64,000 bases of DNA from SHZI01 sp963698405 (GTDB taxonomy: Bacteria > Pseudomonadota > Gammaproteobacteria > Steroidobacterales > GCA-2729495): the NCBI GenBank assembly GCA_963698405.1, contig CAVOQT010000002.1:496001-560000 (forward strand). Direction: 5' to 3'. Positions 9,257 to 19,005 of this stretch are shown here, one piece after another (within the stretch, counting starts at the first letter, position 1; each line of letters opens with the position of its first letter). The translations under genes were made by a program, and so were the position numbers. Below the pieces are notes generated by a model, which searched no databases, was not told the DNA's origin, and worked only from the letters and a program-made list of their open reading frames with translations.

Positions 9257-9577
9257 CGCAGCGAACAACAGGCCGAACCCAACTATCAGCATCGACCCGA
9301 GCCGCACAGTCATTGTGGTTGCCAGCAGTTCCATGTCTTTGCGGATCAGGTCCATGTCCTTGCGGATCAGGGTTGTTTCTTGCCGGAGTTCCGCAACGCT
9401 GGTCTGAATCAGGGCTGTCAGCTCTTGTTTCAGGAGGTGTAGATCTGCTTTGGTTGCGATCGTCGTTGCCATGTCACGCTCCATCGCATCTACAACGGCC
9501 CTTGCCTTGTCGTTCGGGACGTTGATGCTGACGAGGGCATCGTACAACGAATAAAGGTAATCCACGGCGTGTCTCAT
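9242..9577 (-). CDS. DUF1640-type coiled-coil membrane protein, copy 1
   Basis: A 111-residue protein of the DUF1640/CCDC90-like type; function unknown. It has an N-terminal segment (HAVDYLYSLYDALVSINVP), a heptad-patterned coiled coil with TIATKADLHLLKQELTAL and repeated LIRKDM units, and one C-terminal membrane helix (MTVRLGSMLIVGFGLLFAAL). A close relative lies at 9871-10185. This copy has one extra seven-residue unit (LIRKDMD), matching a 21-base repeat. It meets trpA tail to tail with a 15-base overlap. Intact. Confidence 0.75.
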   Translation of the reverse strand: MRHAVDYLYSLYDALVSINVPNDKARAVVDAMERDMATTIATKADLHLLKQELTALIQTSVAELRQETTLIRKDMDLIRKDMELLATTMTVRLGSMLIVGFGLLFAALKLS

Positions 9578-9621
9578 CGGACTCTGGTGTTGACGTTGTA
9601 CACAGCTTGCTGCTGCGGCTG
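9242..9621 (-). repeat. Duplicated DUF1640 unit, left copy
   Basis: Gene plus 5' flank; matches 9871-10228 at high nucleotide identity, differing mainly by a 21-base in-frame insertion near 9330-9370. Confidence 0.75.
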
Positions 9622-9622
9622 C

Positions 9623-9817
9623 TCAGCCGCCAGCACCGAACTTGCCAAACACCCGACGTACGTCGGTATCGCTCGCAAATTCGCCGCGATCAGCTGCGGC
9701 TTTCCCTGCCTCGATACCAGCCCTGAATCGCAATCGCTCCAGGACATCATCCCAAGTGGCGTCTTCCGGCAATTGCTCGGCGAGTGCGTGCACCTCGTCG
9801 CGTAGCCTGGTGGTCAT
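9623..9817 (-). CDS. Orphan antitoxin-like small protein
   Basis: A 64-residue protein beginning MTTRLRDEVHALAEQLPEDA, followed by TWDDVLERLRFRAGIEAGKAAADRG. This is the layout of short addiction-module antitoxins often paired with RelE/ParE-type toxins (LPEDATWDDhhxxhxxRxxIExG). GGGAGGTG lies 5-12 bases before the ATG at 9817, so I prefer it to an upstream start at 9856. No toxin gene fits in the 45 bases downstream or between it and the next DUF1640 copy, so it stands alone. It lies between the two DUF1640 copies. The family call rests on pattern only. Confidence 0.65.
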   Translation of the reverse strand: MTTRLRDEVHALAEQLPEDATWDDVLERLRFRAGIEAGKAAADRGEFASDTDVRRVFGKFGAGG

Positions 9818-9870
9818 GAAACACCTCCCGAATGGTGTCCTTTGGCTGCTCGGCACGCCGAGCGGCGTGC

Positions 9871-10185
9871 TCAGCTCAGCTTTAGCGCAGCGAACAACAG
9901 GCTGAGCCCGACGATCAGCATCGACCCGAGCCGCACGGTCATTGTGGTTGCCAGCAGTTCCATGTCCTTGCGGATCAGGGTTGTTTCCTGCCGCAACTCG
10001 CCGACGGATGAATGGATCAAAGCCGTCAGTTTCTGTTCAAGAAGCTGTAGATCGGCCTTCGTTGCGATCGTCGTTGCCATGTCACGCTCCATCGCATCTA
10101 CGACGGCCCTTGCCTTGTCGTTCGGGACGTTGATGCTGACGAGGGCATCGTACAACGAATAGAGGTAATCCACTGCGTGTCTCAT
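9871..10185 (-). CDS. DUF1640-type coiled-coil membrane protein, copy 2
   Basis: A 104-residue paralogue of the gene at 9242-9577. The first 45 residues are identical, the coiled coil has several substitutions (LQLLEQKLTALIHSS versus LHLLKQELTALIQTS) and lacks one LIRKDMD heptad, and the C-terminal helix MTVRLGSMLIVGLSLLFAAL is nearly identical. The start is placed at MRHAV (10185) by alignment with copy 1. The upstream flank (an ACACAGCTTGC-GCTGCGG stretch near 10208-10226) is also shared with copy 1 (9600-9619), so the duplication included the 5' region. Confidence 0.72.
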   Translation of the reverse strand: MRHAVDYLYSLYDALVSINVPNDKARAVVDAMERDMATTIATKADLQLLEQKLTALIHSSVGELRQETTLIRKDMELLATTMTVRLGSMLIVGLSLLFAALKLS

Positions 10186-10228
10186 TTGGGTCTGTTGCCT
10201 GGTGTTGCACACAGCTTGCCGCTGCGGT
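9871..10228 (-). repeat. Duplicated DUF1640 unit, right copy
   Basis: Partner of the unit at 9242-9621, in the same orientation, about 250 bases away, with the antitoxin-like gene between them. Confidence 0.75.
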
Positions 10229-10493
10229 GGGTCATCCTGCCAGCAACGATTCCGGCGCGTTTATGCAGGAACTGCTGGCTTTGCGTCCCCGTTGAATACC
10301 CCGCAGTTCGTGCACAAATAAGCCAAATAAGCCAAACCCGGCACCTTCCATGGCTAAACCCGGCATCGACTCCAATTTTCATAAGTCGTGCATCAATCTC
10401 TCCCGGATGATTGACGGCAACGGGATTGGCGTGGGGGGGGTAGCTTTGACGCAAAGCAAACAACGCGCCTGAGCGCGATCCGGGGAAACGACA
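10186..10493. other. Intergenic gap without a convincing gene
   Basis: An open frame on the minus strand here (10182-10463) has no recognisable sequence and shares the flank of a repeat, so I do not call it. The gap contains a run of eight G at 10433-10440, 54 bases before the next start codon, and should hold the promoter of the exported protein gene; I cannot pick it out. Confidence 0.5.
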
Positions 10494-11209
10494 ATGAAAC
10501 GCACTTTGAGCGGGATGGTTCTGCTGCTCCTGGCCTTTGGCTCAGCGAATGCGGCCTTGCTGAGCCGCGCCGGCGGTCAGGCGTATTACGACGATGTACT
10601 GAACATCACGTGGCTGGCCGATGCCAACCTGGCGGACACCAACGACTTCGGTGTAGCGGGCATCAACGCCAACGGCACGATGACCTGGAACACGGCCCAG
10701 GCGTGGATCGGTGCAATGAACACGGCGAACTATCTCGGTACCAACACCTGGCGGCTGCCGACGGTGACGGACACGGGCACTTCCGGTTGCAACTTTGCCT
10801 ACACCGGCACGGACTGCGGCTACAACGTGGATCTCAGCACTGGCGAGATGGCGCACATGTTTTACAGCACGCTGGGCAACGTGGGTTATTACGACACCAG
10901 CGCGCAGCGCGACGGGCTGCAGCGGCACTCCGACCGTACTGCCTGACGAACACCGGCCCCTTCTCCAATCTCCAGCCCTACTACTACTGGTCGGGTACTA
11001 CCTACGCGCCCAATTCCAGTGACGCGTGGTACTTCAACTTCACCATCGGCTACCAGGACAACGCCGATAAGAGCAATGGGTTCTACGCGTGGGCCGTGAG
11101 CCCCGGCGAGTGCGGTGGTTCCGGTGCCTGGCGCGGTGTGGATGCTGGGTTCGGCACTGGTGCGTACTGGGGCTGGTCACGGCGGAAGGTACTGACCGGG
11201 ACAGCCTGA
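10494..11209 (+). CDS. Exported DUF1566-type protein with VPLPA/PEP-CTERM-like C-terminus (frameshifted)
   Basis: A secreted or surface protein of unknown role. It starts with a signal peptide (MKRTLSGMVLLLLAFGSANA) and continues with the DUF1566-like pattern: YDDVLNITWLADANLA, TWRLPTVTDTGTSGCNFAYT, GEMAHMFYSTLGN. After a frame change between about 10900 and 10945 it reads LTNTGPFSNLQPYYYWSGT and FYAWAVSPG. A second shift near 11110 gives VVPVPGAVWMLGSALV, and a third near 11165 gives GWSRRK. That is a VPxPxA motif, a hydrophobic helix and a basic tail, the tripartite sorting signal of exosortase substrates. The protein is otherwise continuous, so I favour sequence errors over decay. The exosortase is not in this window. 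Confidence 0.65.
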
Positions 11210-11263
11210 GGTGCCTAGCCACCGCTTAAGCGCTCTGTTGTATAGCCACTATATTGACAGTGC

Positions 11264-12901
11264 CTATACTTTAGGCCTTGCAAACCAAAGACTTAGCAGC
11301 CCCACACCACCAGCCACCCAGCCCAGCCAGCGGGGCTCGCTAAACAGCCCCAGCCACAGCGTGGCAGTGATCAGCAGGGTAGCCACCGACCCCCAACAGC
11401 CAGCGTGACCGGGCGGCTGCCCGCTGGATCTCGCGATCGGCGTCATTGGTCTGCCCGCCAGCCTCACCCTCCAGCGCCTCATCCACCAGTTTGCGGGCCA
11501 CCAGCGGCAGCTTCTCCAGCGCATAGCGCAGGTCCGGCCAGTCGCGCCGCAGCCGGCGCAGTGTCGCCCGCGGGCCGGTCTGGTCGCGCATCCAGGCCTT
11601 GAGCACCGGTTTGCCGGTTTGCCAGATATCCAGATCGGGGTAGAGCACGCGGCCGAGGCCTTCGACCTGCACCAGCGTCTTCTGCAGCAGGATCAGCTGG
11701 GTCTGCACCACCATGTCGAAGCGTTGCGCGATGCTGAGCAGTTGCAACAGCACATGACCGAAGGAAATGTCTTTCAGCGGTTTGCTGAAGATCGGTTCGC
11801 AGACGCGTGCGCACCGCTGCTTCGAGTTCATCGACACGGGTACCGGCAGGCACCCAGCCGGAATCGACATGCAGTTTGGCGACGCGATAGTAGTCGCGCT
11901 CGAAGAAGGCCATGAAGTTGCCGGCCAGATAGCGGCTGTCGCGCTCGCTGAGGCTGCCGACGATGCCGAAGTCCACCGCGGCGTAGCGCGGATACTCCGG
12001 GTTGGTCGCGTCGACGAAGATATTGCCGGGATGCATGTCGGCATGAAAAAAGTTGTCGCGGAATACCTGCGTGAAAAAGATCTCCACGCCGTTGGCGGCA
12101 AGACGCGGAATATTCACGCCGGCTGCTTTCAGGGCCTCCATGTCGTCGATGGGAATGCCGTGTATGCGTTCCATGACCATGACCGACTGGCGGCAGTAAT
12201 CGAAGTAGACCTGCGGCACATAGATCAGCGGTGAGCCCAGCCAGTTGCGGCGCAGCTGGGTCGCATTGGCGGCCTCGCGCAGCAGGTCGAGCTCGTTGAT
12301 GATGGTCTTGTCGTACTCGGCAACGATGTCCACCGGCCGCAGGCGTCGCGACTCGGGCCACCAGCGTTCTGCAAGCCGTGCCAGCGCATACATGACTTCC
12401 AGATCACGGCGCACCAGTTCGCGTACATTGGGTCGCAGGATCTTGACCACCACATCTTCGCCGCTGTGCAGGCGTGCCGCGTGCACCTGGGCAATGGACG
12501 CAGCGGCAAGTGCTTCATGCTCAAAGCTGGCGAACAGCTGGCTGGCCGGTTGTCCGAAGCTGCGCTCGATTTCGGCCAGCGCCTGCTCAGTCGGAAAGGG
12601 CGGTACCTCGTCCTGCAGGCGGGTGAGCTCACGGCCGATGTCGGCAGGCAGCAGATCCTGCCGCGTCGACAGCGACTGGCCGAACTTCACGAATATCGGG
12701 CCGAGTTCTTCGATGGCGAGACGGATGCGCACGCCGCGCGGCTGATCCAGCTGCGTGACCACGCCAGCCCGATGGCGACAGCCGGAACAGCAGGCGCGCC
12801 GGCCGCAGCAGGTGACTGCTGCCGATCAGTTCATCAAGCCCGTACTTGACCAGGATCCGCTGGATCGACACCAGACGGCGCAGCAGCTGGATGCGATTCA
12901 T
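11264..12901 (-). CDS. ubiB: Ubiquinone biosynthesis regulatory kinase-like protein UbiB (frameshifted)
   Basis: Atypical ABC1/ADCK kinase-like ATPase needed for ubiquinone assembly at the inner membrane. The N-terminus (MNRIQLLRRLVSIQRILVKY) is in one frame to about 12770. The main frame has ELGPIFVKFGQSLSTRQDLL (KxGQ motif), the Ala-rich loop EALAAASIAQVHAARL, VVVKILRP, FFHADMHPGNIFV and AAVDFGIVGS. A third frame from about 12090 continues FSKPLKDISFGHVLLQLLS and RALEKLPLVARKL-type sequence. A last frame gives the C-terminal membrane helices LLITATLWLGLFSEPRWLGW. At least three single-base shifts are needed. The start overlaps the ubiJ stop (ATGA). Confidence 0.88.
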
Positions 12902-13527
12902 GCCTCGCTGTTCCGCAGCCGTTCGACCCGTGCGGCGGCACGCTCGACGTCGTTGGCGAGCGTGTCGACTGCCTGCAGGAAGCCGTCGAGCTCGGCCTGG
13001 GTGAGCAGGCTTCTCTTTCTCGACCGTGAGGTATTCGCTCATGCGCTGCGCCAGTTTCTCGCCAGCGCGTGCGCCGAAGTCGCTCAGTCCGCGCACGAAA
13101 CTGCCGAGCTGATGCGCGGCCGACTGACCCAGCAATCGCTGCCCAGTGCGGTTTCAATATCGGGCTTCGCCATGATACAGCAGGTCGCGGAACAGGTCGG
13201 CGGCATCCGTCGAGCCCGCGATGCGGATATCGCCGGCGCGTATCAGCGCCTGCGGATCGCCGGTCAGCAGACGCAGCATGGCGATTGGCGGGCCGGACAG
13301 GCTGGCGGTGGCGGCAGCGGGCGTCAGTCGTTGTACCCGGCTGAGCTCAGCTGAACGATGCCGTCCACGACGACCATGCGCAGCGCGATGGGTGTGCCGT
13401 CGATGTGCACATCCAGCGACTGGCCATCCAGTGCGGCGGCCACTGCCAGTGCATCGGGCGACTGCGCGATGCTGTGGTTGATCAGGCCTTCGATCGGCCG
13501 GAAGACCAGGGGTGAAAAACGGTCCAT
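12898..13527 (-). CDS. ubiJ: Ubiquinone biosynthesis accessory factor UbiJ (frameshifted)
   Basis: SCP2-domain lipid-binding partner that holds ubiquinone intermediates for the Ubi complex. The N-terminal frame reads FRPIEGLINHSIAQSPDALA and HIDGTPIALRMVVVDGIVQL, the usual SCP2 start. The C-terminal frames give SFVRGLSDFGARAGEKLAQR and then a coiled coil (LLTQAELDGFLQAVDTLAND) ending in RVERLRNSEA. At least two shifts (near 13020 and 13330) separate them. Position between ubiE and ubiB supports the call. Confidence 0.8.
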
Positions 13528-13547
13528 GTGCTTGCGTGCGCCAGCGT

Positions 13548-14286
13548 TCAGTAACGGTAGCCGATGTGCAGGGCGACGATGCCGCCGCTGAGGTTGTGGT
13601 AGTGCACGTCCTCCAGACCGGCTTCCTGCATCATGCCGCGCAGTGTTTCCTGGTCGGGGTGCATGCGGATCGATTCAGCCAGATAGCGGTAGCTCGCCGC
13701 ATCCTTCGCGACCAGTTCGCCGAGTGCCGGCAGTATCTTGAAGGAATAGAGATCGTAGAGCGGTTCGAGTGCCTTCAGCGCTTTGGAGAACTCGAGCACC
13801 ATGACGCGACCGCCGGGGCGGGTGACGCGCGCCATGGAGCGCAGCGCGGCCGGCTTGTCGGTGCAGTTGCGCAGGCCGAAGCCGATCGTGACGCAGTGAA
13901 AACTCGCATCGCGAAAGGGCAGGCACTCCGCATTGGCCTGCAGTGAATGCGTGTTGCCGACGATGCCGCGGTCGACCAGTCGCCGCCGGCCGACTTCGAG
14001 CATCTCGCGATTGATGTCCGTGTGCAGTACGAATCCGGTTCGGACCGACCTGCTTCGCCATTCCGGCTGACAGGTCGCCGGTGCCGCCGGCGACGTCGAG
14101 CGCCCGGTCGCCCGGTCGCAGTCCGGTGCGTCCCAGCGTGAAGTGCTTCCACCAGCGGTGCAGGCCGCCTGACATCAGGTCGTTCATGATGTCGTAGTTG
14201 GGCGCGACTGAATCGAACACCGCGCGCACACGTCCGGATTTTTCGGCGGCTGCAACCGTCTCGAAGCCGAAATGGGTTTGTTCCAT
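13548..14286 (-). CDS. ubiE: Ubiquinone/menaquinone C-methyltransferase UbiE (one frameshift)
   Basis: SAM-dependent C-methyltransferase acting on the benzoquinol ring. The first frame has FDSVAPNYDIMNDLMSGGLH and the SAM loop ALDVAGGTGDLS. After a shift near 14040 the other frame has NREMLEVGRRRL-type sequence, FRDASFHCVTIGFGLRN, ARVTRPGGRVMVLEFSKALK and the C-terminal NLSGGIVALHIGYRY. The gene leads the ubiE-ubiJ-ubiB cluster, the same order as in E. coli. ubiJ starts 20 bases after its stop. Confidence 0.9.
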
Positions 14287-14318
14287 GCGCCGCGCTTCCT
14301 GGCCGGTTCTCTGCGGCC

Positions 14319-15111
14319 TTATTCCCGGGTGCGTATCGTACCTTGCCGGACCCGCTCAAACAGGCATACCGCAGCTGCAGCGGCGATATTCAGCGATTCG
14401 GTCGCCGCCCGGCATGGGGATGGTGACGATCTCCTTTGCCGCATCGAGTACCGTCCGTGACAGGCCGGCGCCCTCGTTGCCGAATACCAGGCCGATGTTG
14501 CCGCAGAGATCGGTGTCGTAGATGGACTGCCGCGCGTTGAGGTGGGTGGCGATGATGCGCCCGCGGAAGCTGCCGGCCAGTGCGCCGAGGTCCACCCCGT
14601 CGTAGATGTCGAGCAGGAAGTGGGCGCCCATGCCGGCCCTGAGTACGCGCTGCGACCAGGCATCGGTGCAATGCCGCGACAGATAGACCTCGCGCAGGCC
14701 GGCAGCTGCCGTCGAGCGCAGTATCGAGCCGAGGTTGCCCGGATCCTGTATGTCTTCGAGGATGACGCAGGGGCCGGGTTGTGCAGGGATCGAGCTGCGG
14801 ACCGGTGCCTGGATGACGGCCAGTATGCCCGTGGGTGTGTCTACGGAGGACAGCCGGGCGAACAGTTTCGCGCTGAACTCAATCGCCTCCAGTGGGGCGA
14901 GCGCGGCGAGCAGGGCCTGGATCTCGGCCTCGTTGCGCCGCTCTGCGTTGACGATCAATTGCTCGGGTAACCCGCGCTGCTGATGCCAGGCCTCGACCAG
15001 ATGCACGCCTTCCAGCAGCGCGAGGCCCGACTTGCGCCGCTCGCGGCCGGACTGCTGCAGTTTCGCAAGGTCGCGGAAGCGCGGGTTATCCGCTGAAGTG
15101 ATCGTCGTCAT
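14319..15111 (-). CDS. SpoU/TrmH-family RNA 2'-O-methyltransferase (one frameshift)
   Basis: SPOUT-class rRNA or tRNA ribose methyltransferase. The N-terminal substrate-binding domain has ITSADNPRFRDLAKLQQSGR and GLALLEGVHLVEAWHQ. The knotted catalytic domain has LEDIQDPGNLGSILRSTAAA (motif 1), NIGLVFGNEGAGLS (motif 2) and VTIPMPGG (motif 3). After GG the frame must change near 14400 to ESLNIAAAAAVCLFERVRQG, which completes motif 3 and the C-terminal helix and ends at 14319. The exact RNA target (for example an RlmB or TsnR-like role) cannot be set. It lies 24 bases after the adenosyltransferase gene and 32 bases before ubiE. Confidence 0.8.
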
Positions 15112-15135
15112 GCCGGCCTCGGGAAGTGGGCGCGT

Positions 15136-15687
15136 CTATTTGCTGCGCGGTTTCCAGATGATCTCCGTGCCGCCGCTGGTCCTGCACAGCACGCGTGACA
15201 TGACGAACAGCAGATCGGACAGCCGGTTCAGGTAGCGCAGCGCTTCCGGGTTGATGGTCTCGGTCTGTTGCAGGCTCAGCAGTCGCCGCTCAGCCCTGCG
15301 GCAGACCGCGCGCGCCAGATGGCAGTTGGCCGCGGCGAGCGTGCCGCCGGGCAGTACGAAATCCTTGAGTGCCGGCAGGTCGGCGTTGAGCGTGTCCAGC
15401 AGTACTTCGAGGTCGGTGGTGTCTGCGGCGAGAATCACGTTGCGCCCCGGTACGGCCAGTTCACCGCCCAGATCGAACAGCCGGTGCTGTATGGCCTGCA
15501 GACTGTCGCTGATCAACTGCGGCAGATCCGGGCTGGCCAGTACCATGCCGATGCAGGAATTGAGCTCGTCCACCGTGCCATAGGCCTCGACCCGGGCGCA
15601 GTCCTTGCGGACACGTTCGCCCGTGCCAAGTCCGGTGCTGCCGTCATCGCCGGTGCGCGTGTAGATCTTTGTCAGCCGGTTGCCCAT
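15136..15687 (-). CDS. PduO-type ATP:cob(I)alamin adenosyltransferase
   Basis: Makes adenosylcobalamin from cob(I)alamin and ATP. The 183-residue protein has the family's N-terminal ATP-binding motif IYTRTGDDGSTGLGTGERV and VEAYGTVDELNSCIGMVLA. It also has VLPGGTLAAANCHLARAVCR, containing the conserved Arg cluster RAVCRRAERR, and LNRLSDLLFVMSR. Intact, which is unusual for this tract. It follows the B12 receptor gene by 54 bases on the same strand, fitting a cobalamin uptake and activation locus. Confidence 0.92.
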   Translation of the reverse strand: MGNRLTKIYTRTGDDGSTGLGTGERVRKDCARVEAYGTVDELNSCIGMVLASPDLPQLISDSLQAIQHRLFDLGGELAVPGRNVILAADTTDLEVLLDTLNADLPALKDFVLPGGTLAAANCHLARAVCRRAERRLLSLQQTETINPEALRYLNRLSDLLFVMSRVLCRTSGGTEIIWKPRSK

Positions 15688-15741
15688 GGCGCCTCCTCTG
15701 GCGCGATCGAGTGTAACCGGATGCGCAAGGGCCTCACACCC

Positions 15742-17673
15742 TCAGAAGTCGAAGCGCAGGCCGGCGTAAGCGCCGATGCCCGGCGTGTTGTAGCCGTAGA
15801 CATCTTCGTAGGAGGTGTCGAACAGGTTGTCGATACGGGTATAGATGCGGGTGGCATCATTGAGGCGCCAGCTCGCAGCAACGCTGACGAGTGTGTAGGC
15901 ATCCAGTTCCACGATTTCCTTGATGAAGAGGGGGGCCAGTAGTCGTCGTTGCGGCTGCCCGTGTAGCTCAGGTGGGCATTCAGTTCCAGGCGCCCGTCCC
16001 GGGAACTCCAGTCGGCACCGAGGCTGCCGGCATGCAGTGGCCGACGGATCGCGTGCGAGGATTCACCGGTGATCGCATCCTGCCGGGTGGCGTCGGTGTA
16101 GGTATATGTTGCCGAAAGATTCAGACGGAGGCGAGCGGCACTTTCGCCGTCAGTTCGACGCCCCGGCGCTTGCTGGTGCCGGGCAGGTTTACCGCCGTGG
16201 TTTCAAGGGTCTCTGTATCGAAGGCGTAACCGTAGATCTCGTTTCGCATGTCGGCATGAAAGTAGGTGGCGCCGATGCTGGCCCCGATGCCGGCAAATGC
16301 CTGATCGATACCGAGTTCCCAGGCGGTCGATTGTTCCGGCTCCAGATCGGGGTTGCCGGTGAACTGACCGGGGAAATAGCCATAGCGCTCGATGAAGGTC
16401 GGTGCCTTCTGGCCCCGGCCGAGCGCTGCGTGCAGGCGGGTTCCGGTCGTTGCGTCGGTCCAGGCGGTGGTGGCCCGGTAGGTGTTGATGTTGTCGAAGC
16501 TGCTGTTGTCGTCATGCCGGGCGCTCAGCGATATGGATACCTGTGACAGGGGGCTGAAAAGCCCCTCGGCGACGATGGCGGTATTGCGGTCGCTCTCGTC
16601 CTGGTTGGGATCGCCCCATCGGGGCCGCGCCGCGCTGGCTGAAATCCTCGCGTTCATGATCCAGCGCCAGGGTCAGCGAGTTTCCTGCCGAGCTGTCGCT
16701 GGCTGGCGTGAACTGATATGTGGACTGATAGTAAAACCGTAGCGGTCCGCATCGGTGGAGCCATTGGCGCCGAATTCGTTGGAATTGTCCGTATCGCTGC
16801 GCGTCCATGCGGTGCGCAGCGACTGGATCCAGCGGTCTTCGAGCAGGCCGAGGGTGGCGGTGGCGCCGAAGTAGCCCAGCGACATGTCGGTTTCGTCGCC
16901 GGTGTCGGCCGGCAGTCCCGTCAGCCAGTCGGTGCTGTCGAATTCCTTGTGGATGTCCGAGTACCGGCCGGTGAATGCCAGGTCGAGGTTGTCGGCGGGC
17001 TGGCCAGTACCGACAGGTTGGCTGTCCGGTTTTCGTAGCCATCGTCCTCGCCGCCGCTGCGCGAGCTGTTGCTGCCATCCGAATCGATGCTGGAAACAGA
17101 CAGCCCGGCGCGCGTGCCGAGCAGCGCACCGCTGATGCGCGTGCCTGCGGACCAGGTGCCGAAGCTGCCGCCTTCACCGAAACCGCTGACCGAGAGCGTC
17201 TCATCCGGCTGGCGGGTGATGACGTTGATCACACCGGCCAGCGCGTCGCTGCCCCAGAGCCCGCTCTGGGCGCCGCGCACGACTTCGATGCGGTCGATGT
17301 CCCAGGTGCCCAGGTTCTCGAAGGCAAACTCGGCGTTGCCGGCCGGGTCGTTGGCTTCGATGCCGTCGATGAGCACGAGCACCTGGTTGGCCTCGGCGCC
17401 GCGCATGCGGAGCTGCGTCTGCGAGCCGATGCTGCCGGACTGGCTGATGGCGACGCCCGGTACGTCGCGCAGCAGGTCGATGGCAAAGGCTGATTCGCGA
17501 CGCTCGATCTGCTCGCGGTCGATGACGGTGATGGAGCTGCCGACTGCCGACAGCGGTACAGGTATGCGGGAGGCGGTGACGACGATGGTTTCCGGCGCGC
17601 GGCTTGCGGCGCTGGCGGCGGCGATGACCGTGATGGCGGCGAACAGGCACGAAACAAGGCTGATGGTACGCAC
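15742..17673 (-). CDS. btuB: TonB-dependent vitamin B12 receptor (several frameshifts)
   Basis: Outer-membrane beta-barrel that imports cobalamin with TonB energy. GTG 17673 has GGGAGAA upstream and opens a signal peptide (SLVSCLFAAITVIAAASA). The TonB box ETIVVTASRI and the plug domain follow, with LLRDVPGVAISQSGS, QLRMRGAEANQVLVLIDGIE and RIEVVRGAQSGLWGSDALAG. Barrel segments lie in other frames: SLGYFGATATLGLLEDRW near 16850, APTFIERYGYFPGQFTGNPD near 16390, ATYTYTDATRQDAITGESS near 16090 and DNLFDTSYEDVYGYNTPG near 15800. The last residues are YAGLRFDF, with the terminal aromatic residue typical of barrels. The cobalamin riboswitch upstream supports B12 as substrate. Confidence 0.88.
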
Positions 17674-17859
17674 AAAATTCTCCCTGCGCGCTCACACCCG
17701 AGCGCGATTGCTTGTGCGTCAGAAAGCGGGGGAATACGCCAGCCACGGCAGCGCCGTCGCTGACATCGCACGGACAGGCCAAGGCAGGGCGTTTACGCAA
17801 CGCAGCCGACAGGGCTCGTACCGTCGCACAGTCTCCCTCCGAGACCTGACGATCCGATG

Positions 17860-18083
17860 ACACCTGCCGGCCGGTATACGGGCTCGCGCGGGGGAGGTTC
17901 TGCGTGGAACCTCCGGGGTGCATCGCCTTCCCATGCAAATTGCACAGTGGCTGATGTGATGCGCCCTGATCCTGCGCTTACCGTTGCGGGGGCAGCGGCG
18001 GCTTTGTCTGACCGTTATCGTCCGGGCAGACTCACCGCACTTCCCGTTAAACCCTCGGGTCGGAAAACCTTCGGGCACCGGCA
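17860..18083 (-). promoter_or_regulatory. Cobalamin (AdoCbl) riboswitch
   Basis: Read on the minus strand, the element has the conserved blocks in order: GGTGCCCGAAGG, GGGAAGTGCGGTGAGTCTGC, CGCTGCCCCCGCAACGGTAA, the B12 box region CAGCCACTGTGCAATTTGCA with GGGAAGGCGATGC, and CGAGCCCGTATACCGGCCGG at the 3' end. It ends about 190 bases before the btuB start, so it sits in the btuB 5' UTR. AdoCbl binding would lower btuB expression. Confidence 0.92.
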
Positions 18084-18141
18084 GGAACGTGCGCACGATA
18101 AGCGCCGCTGCGTCGCCGGTCAATCCGTGGAGTCGCTGATC

Positions 18142-18926
18142 TCAGCCAGGCAGCAGCACCGAAGCGCTGTCGGGGCCGTCGAAACGCTGGTAGCGCGTAT
18201 TGAAGAGTCGTTCCAGGTTGGCGGCCGTGAGCACGCGGAGGTGCTCGCCCAGTTGCCAGCTGCCATCCATGTGGAGCAACAGTGCGCGGTCTGCGTGGCG
18301 CATCGCCAGCGCCGAATCATGCAGGCTCATGAGTATGGCGGCGCCATTGTCGGCCCGCTCCCTGAAGATCGTTCAGCGTGGCGACCTGATGGCGGGGGTC
18401 GAGGTGGTTGACCGGTTCGTCGAGCAGAAAAACAGAAGGGTCCTGCGTCAGCAGCCGCGCGATCGCGACGCGGCGGCGTTCACCGCCCGAGAGTGTCCCC
18501 ACGGTGCGGGGGCCAAAGCCGCCGAGATCCATCGCCGCCAGTCGCCTGGTCCGCGAGTGCGTGATCGGCGGCAGAGGCGCTGTCCAGAGCGGCCATATAC
18601 GGGTGACGGCCCATCAGCACGGTATCGCGGACGGTGGCCGGGAAACTCTCGGCATCGTCCTGCAGCAGCAGCCCGAGGCGTCGGGCAATCTGGCGTCGAC
18701 CCAGCTGGCTCATGTCCTCTCCATCCAGCGTGACGACTCCGCTGGCCGGCGTCAGCAGGCCCGCCAGCGTGTGCAGGGCCAGCGTCTTGCCGACCCCGTT
18801 CGGGCCGAGCATGCAGATCACCTCGCCGCTGCCCAGTTCCAGCGACAGTTCGCGGACCAGGGTTCGTCCCGCGATGGTGATGCTGAGCTTTTCGCACTTG
18901 AGCATTCTGGTACTGCTGCCTGACAT
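18142..18926 (-). CDS. Cobalamin/siderophore ABC transporter ATPase (BtuD/FecE type, frameshifted)
   Basis: ATPase subunit of an import ABC transporter. The first frame has Walker A MLGPNGVGKTLALHTLAGLL and the Q-loop region RRLGLLLQDDAESFPATVRD. After a shift near 18540 the next frame has the signature LSGGERRRVAIARLLTQDPS and Walker B VFLLDEPVNHLD, then another shift near 18330 gives SLHDSALAMRHADRALLLHM (H-loop) and the C-terminus. Together they form a normal 260-residue protein. It lies between the riboswitch-controlled btuB and a FecCD permease, so cobalamin is the likely cargo. A start at 18905 is also possible. Confidence 0.82.
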
Positions 18927-18950
18927 GAGCCGGGTGCGCGACTATGACGC

Positions 18951-18978
18951 AAAAAAAAACCCCGCGTGAAGCGGGGCT
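18951..18978 (-). terminator. Intrinsic terminator on the minus strand
   Basis: CCCCGC-TTCAC-GCGGGG followed by nine T, read leftward. It lies upstream of the ABC ATPase gene and ends a transcript that comes from the right (19000 and beyond). Confidence 0.85.
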
Positions 18979-19005
18979 TATACGGGTTTTTGTTGTTGTC
19001 GCGAA

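Noticed and set aside
9623..10185. Antitoxin-like gene plus DUF1640 as a toxin-antitoxin pair
   Set aside because: DUF1640 proteins are not known toxins and the order and spacing are not those of a TA operon; kept only as an orphan antitoxin-like gene.
10433..10440. Run of eight G upstream of the exported protein gene as a phase-variation switch
   Set aside because: It lies in the error-prone tract, so its length cannot be trusted, and no promoter spacing could be shown.
10182..10463. 93-codon minus-strand open frame
   Set aside because: No motifs, no ribosome site, and part of it is repeat flank.
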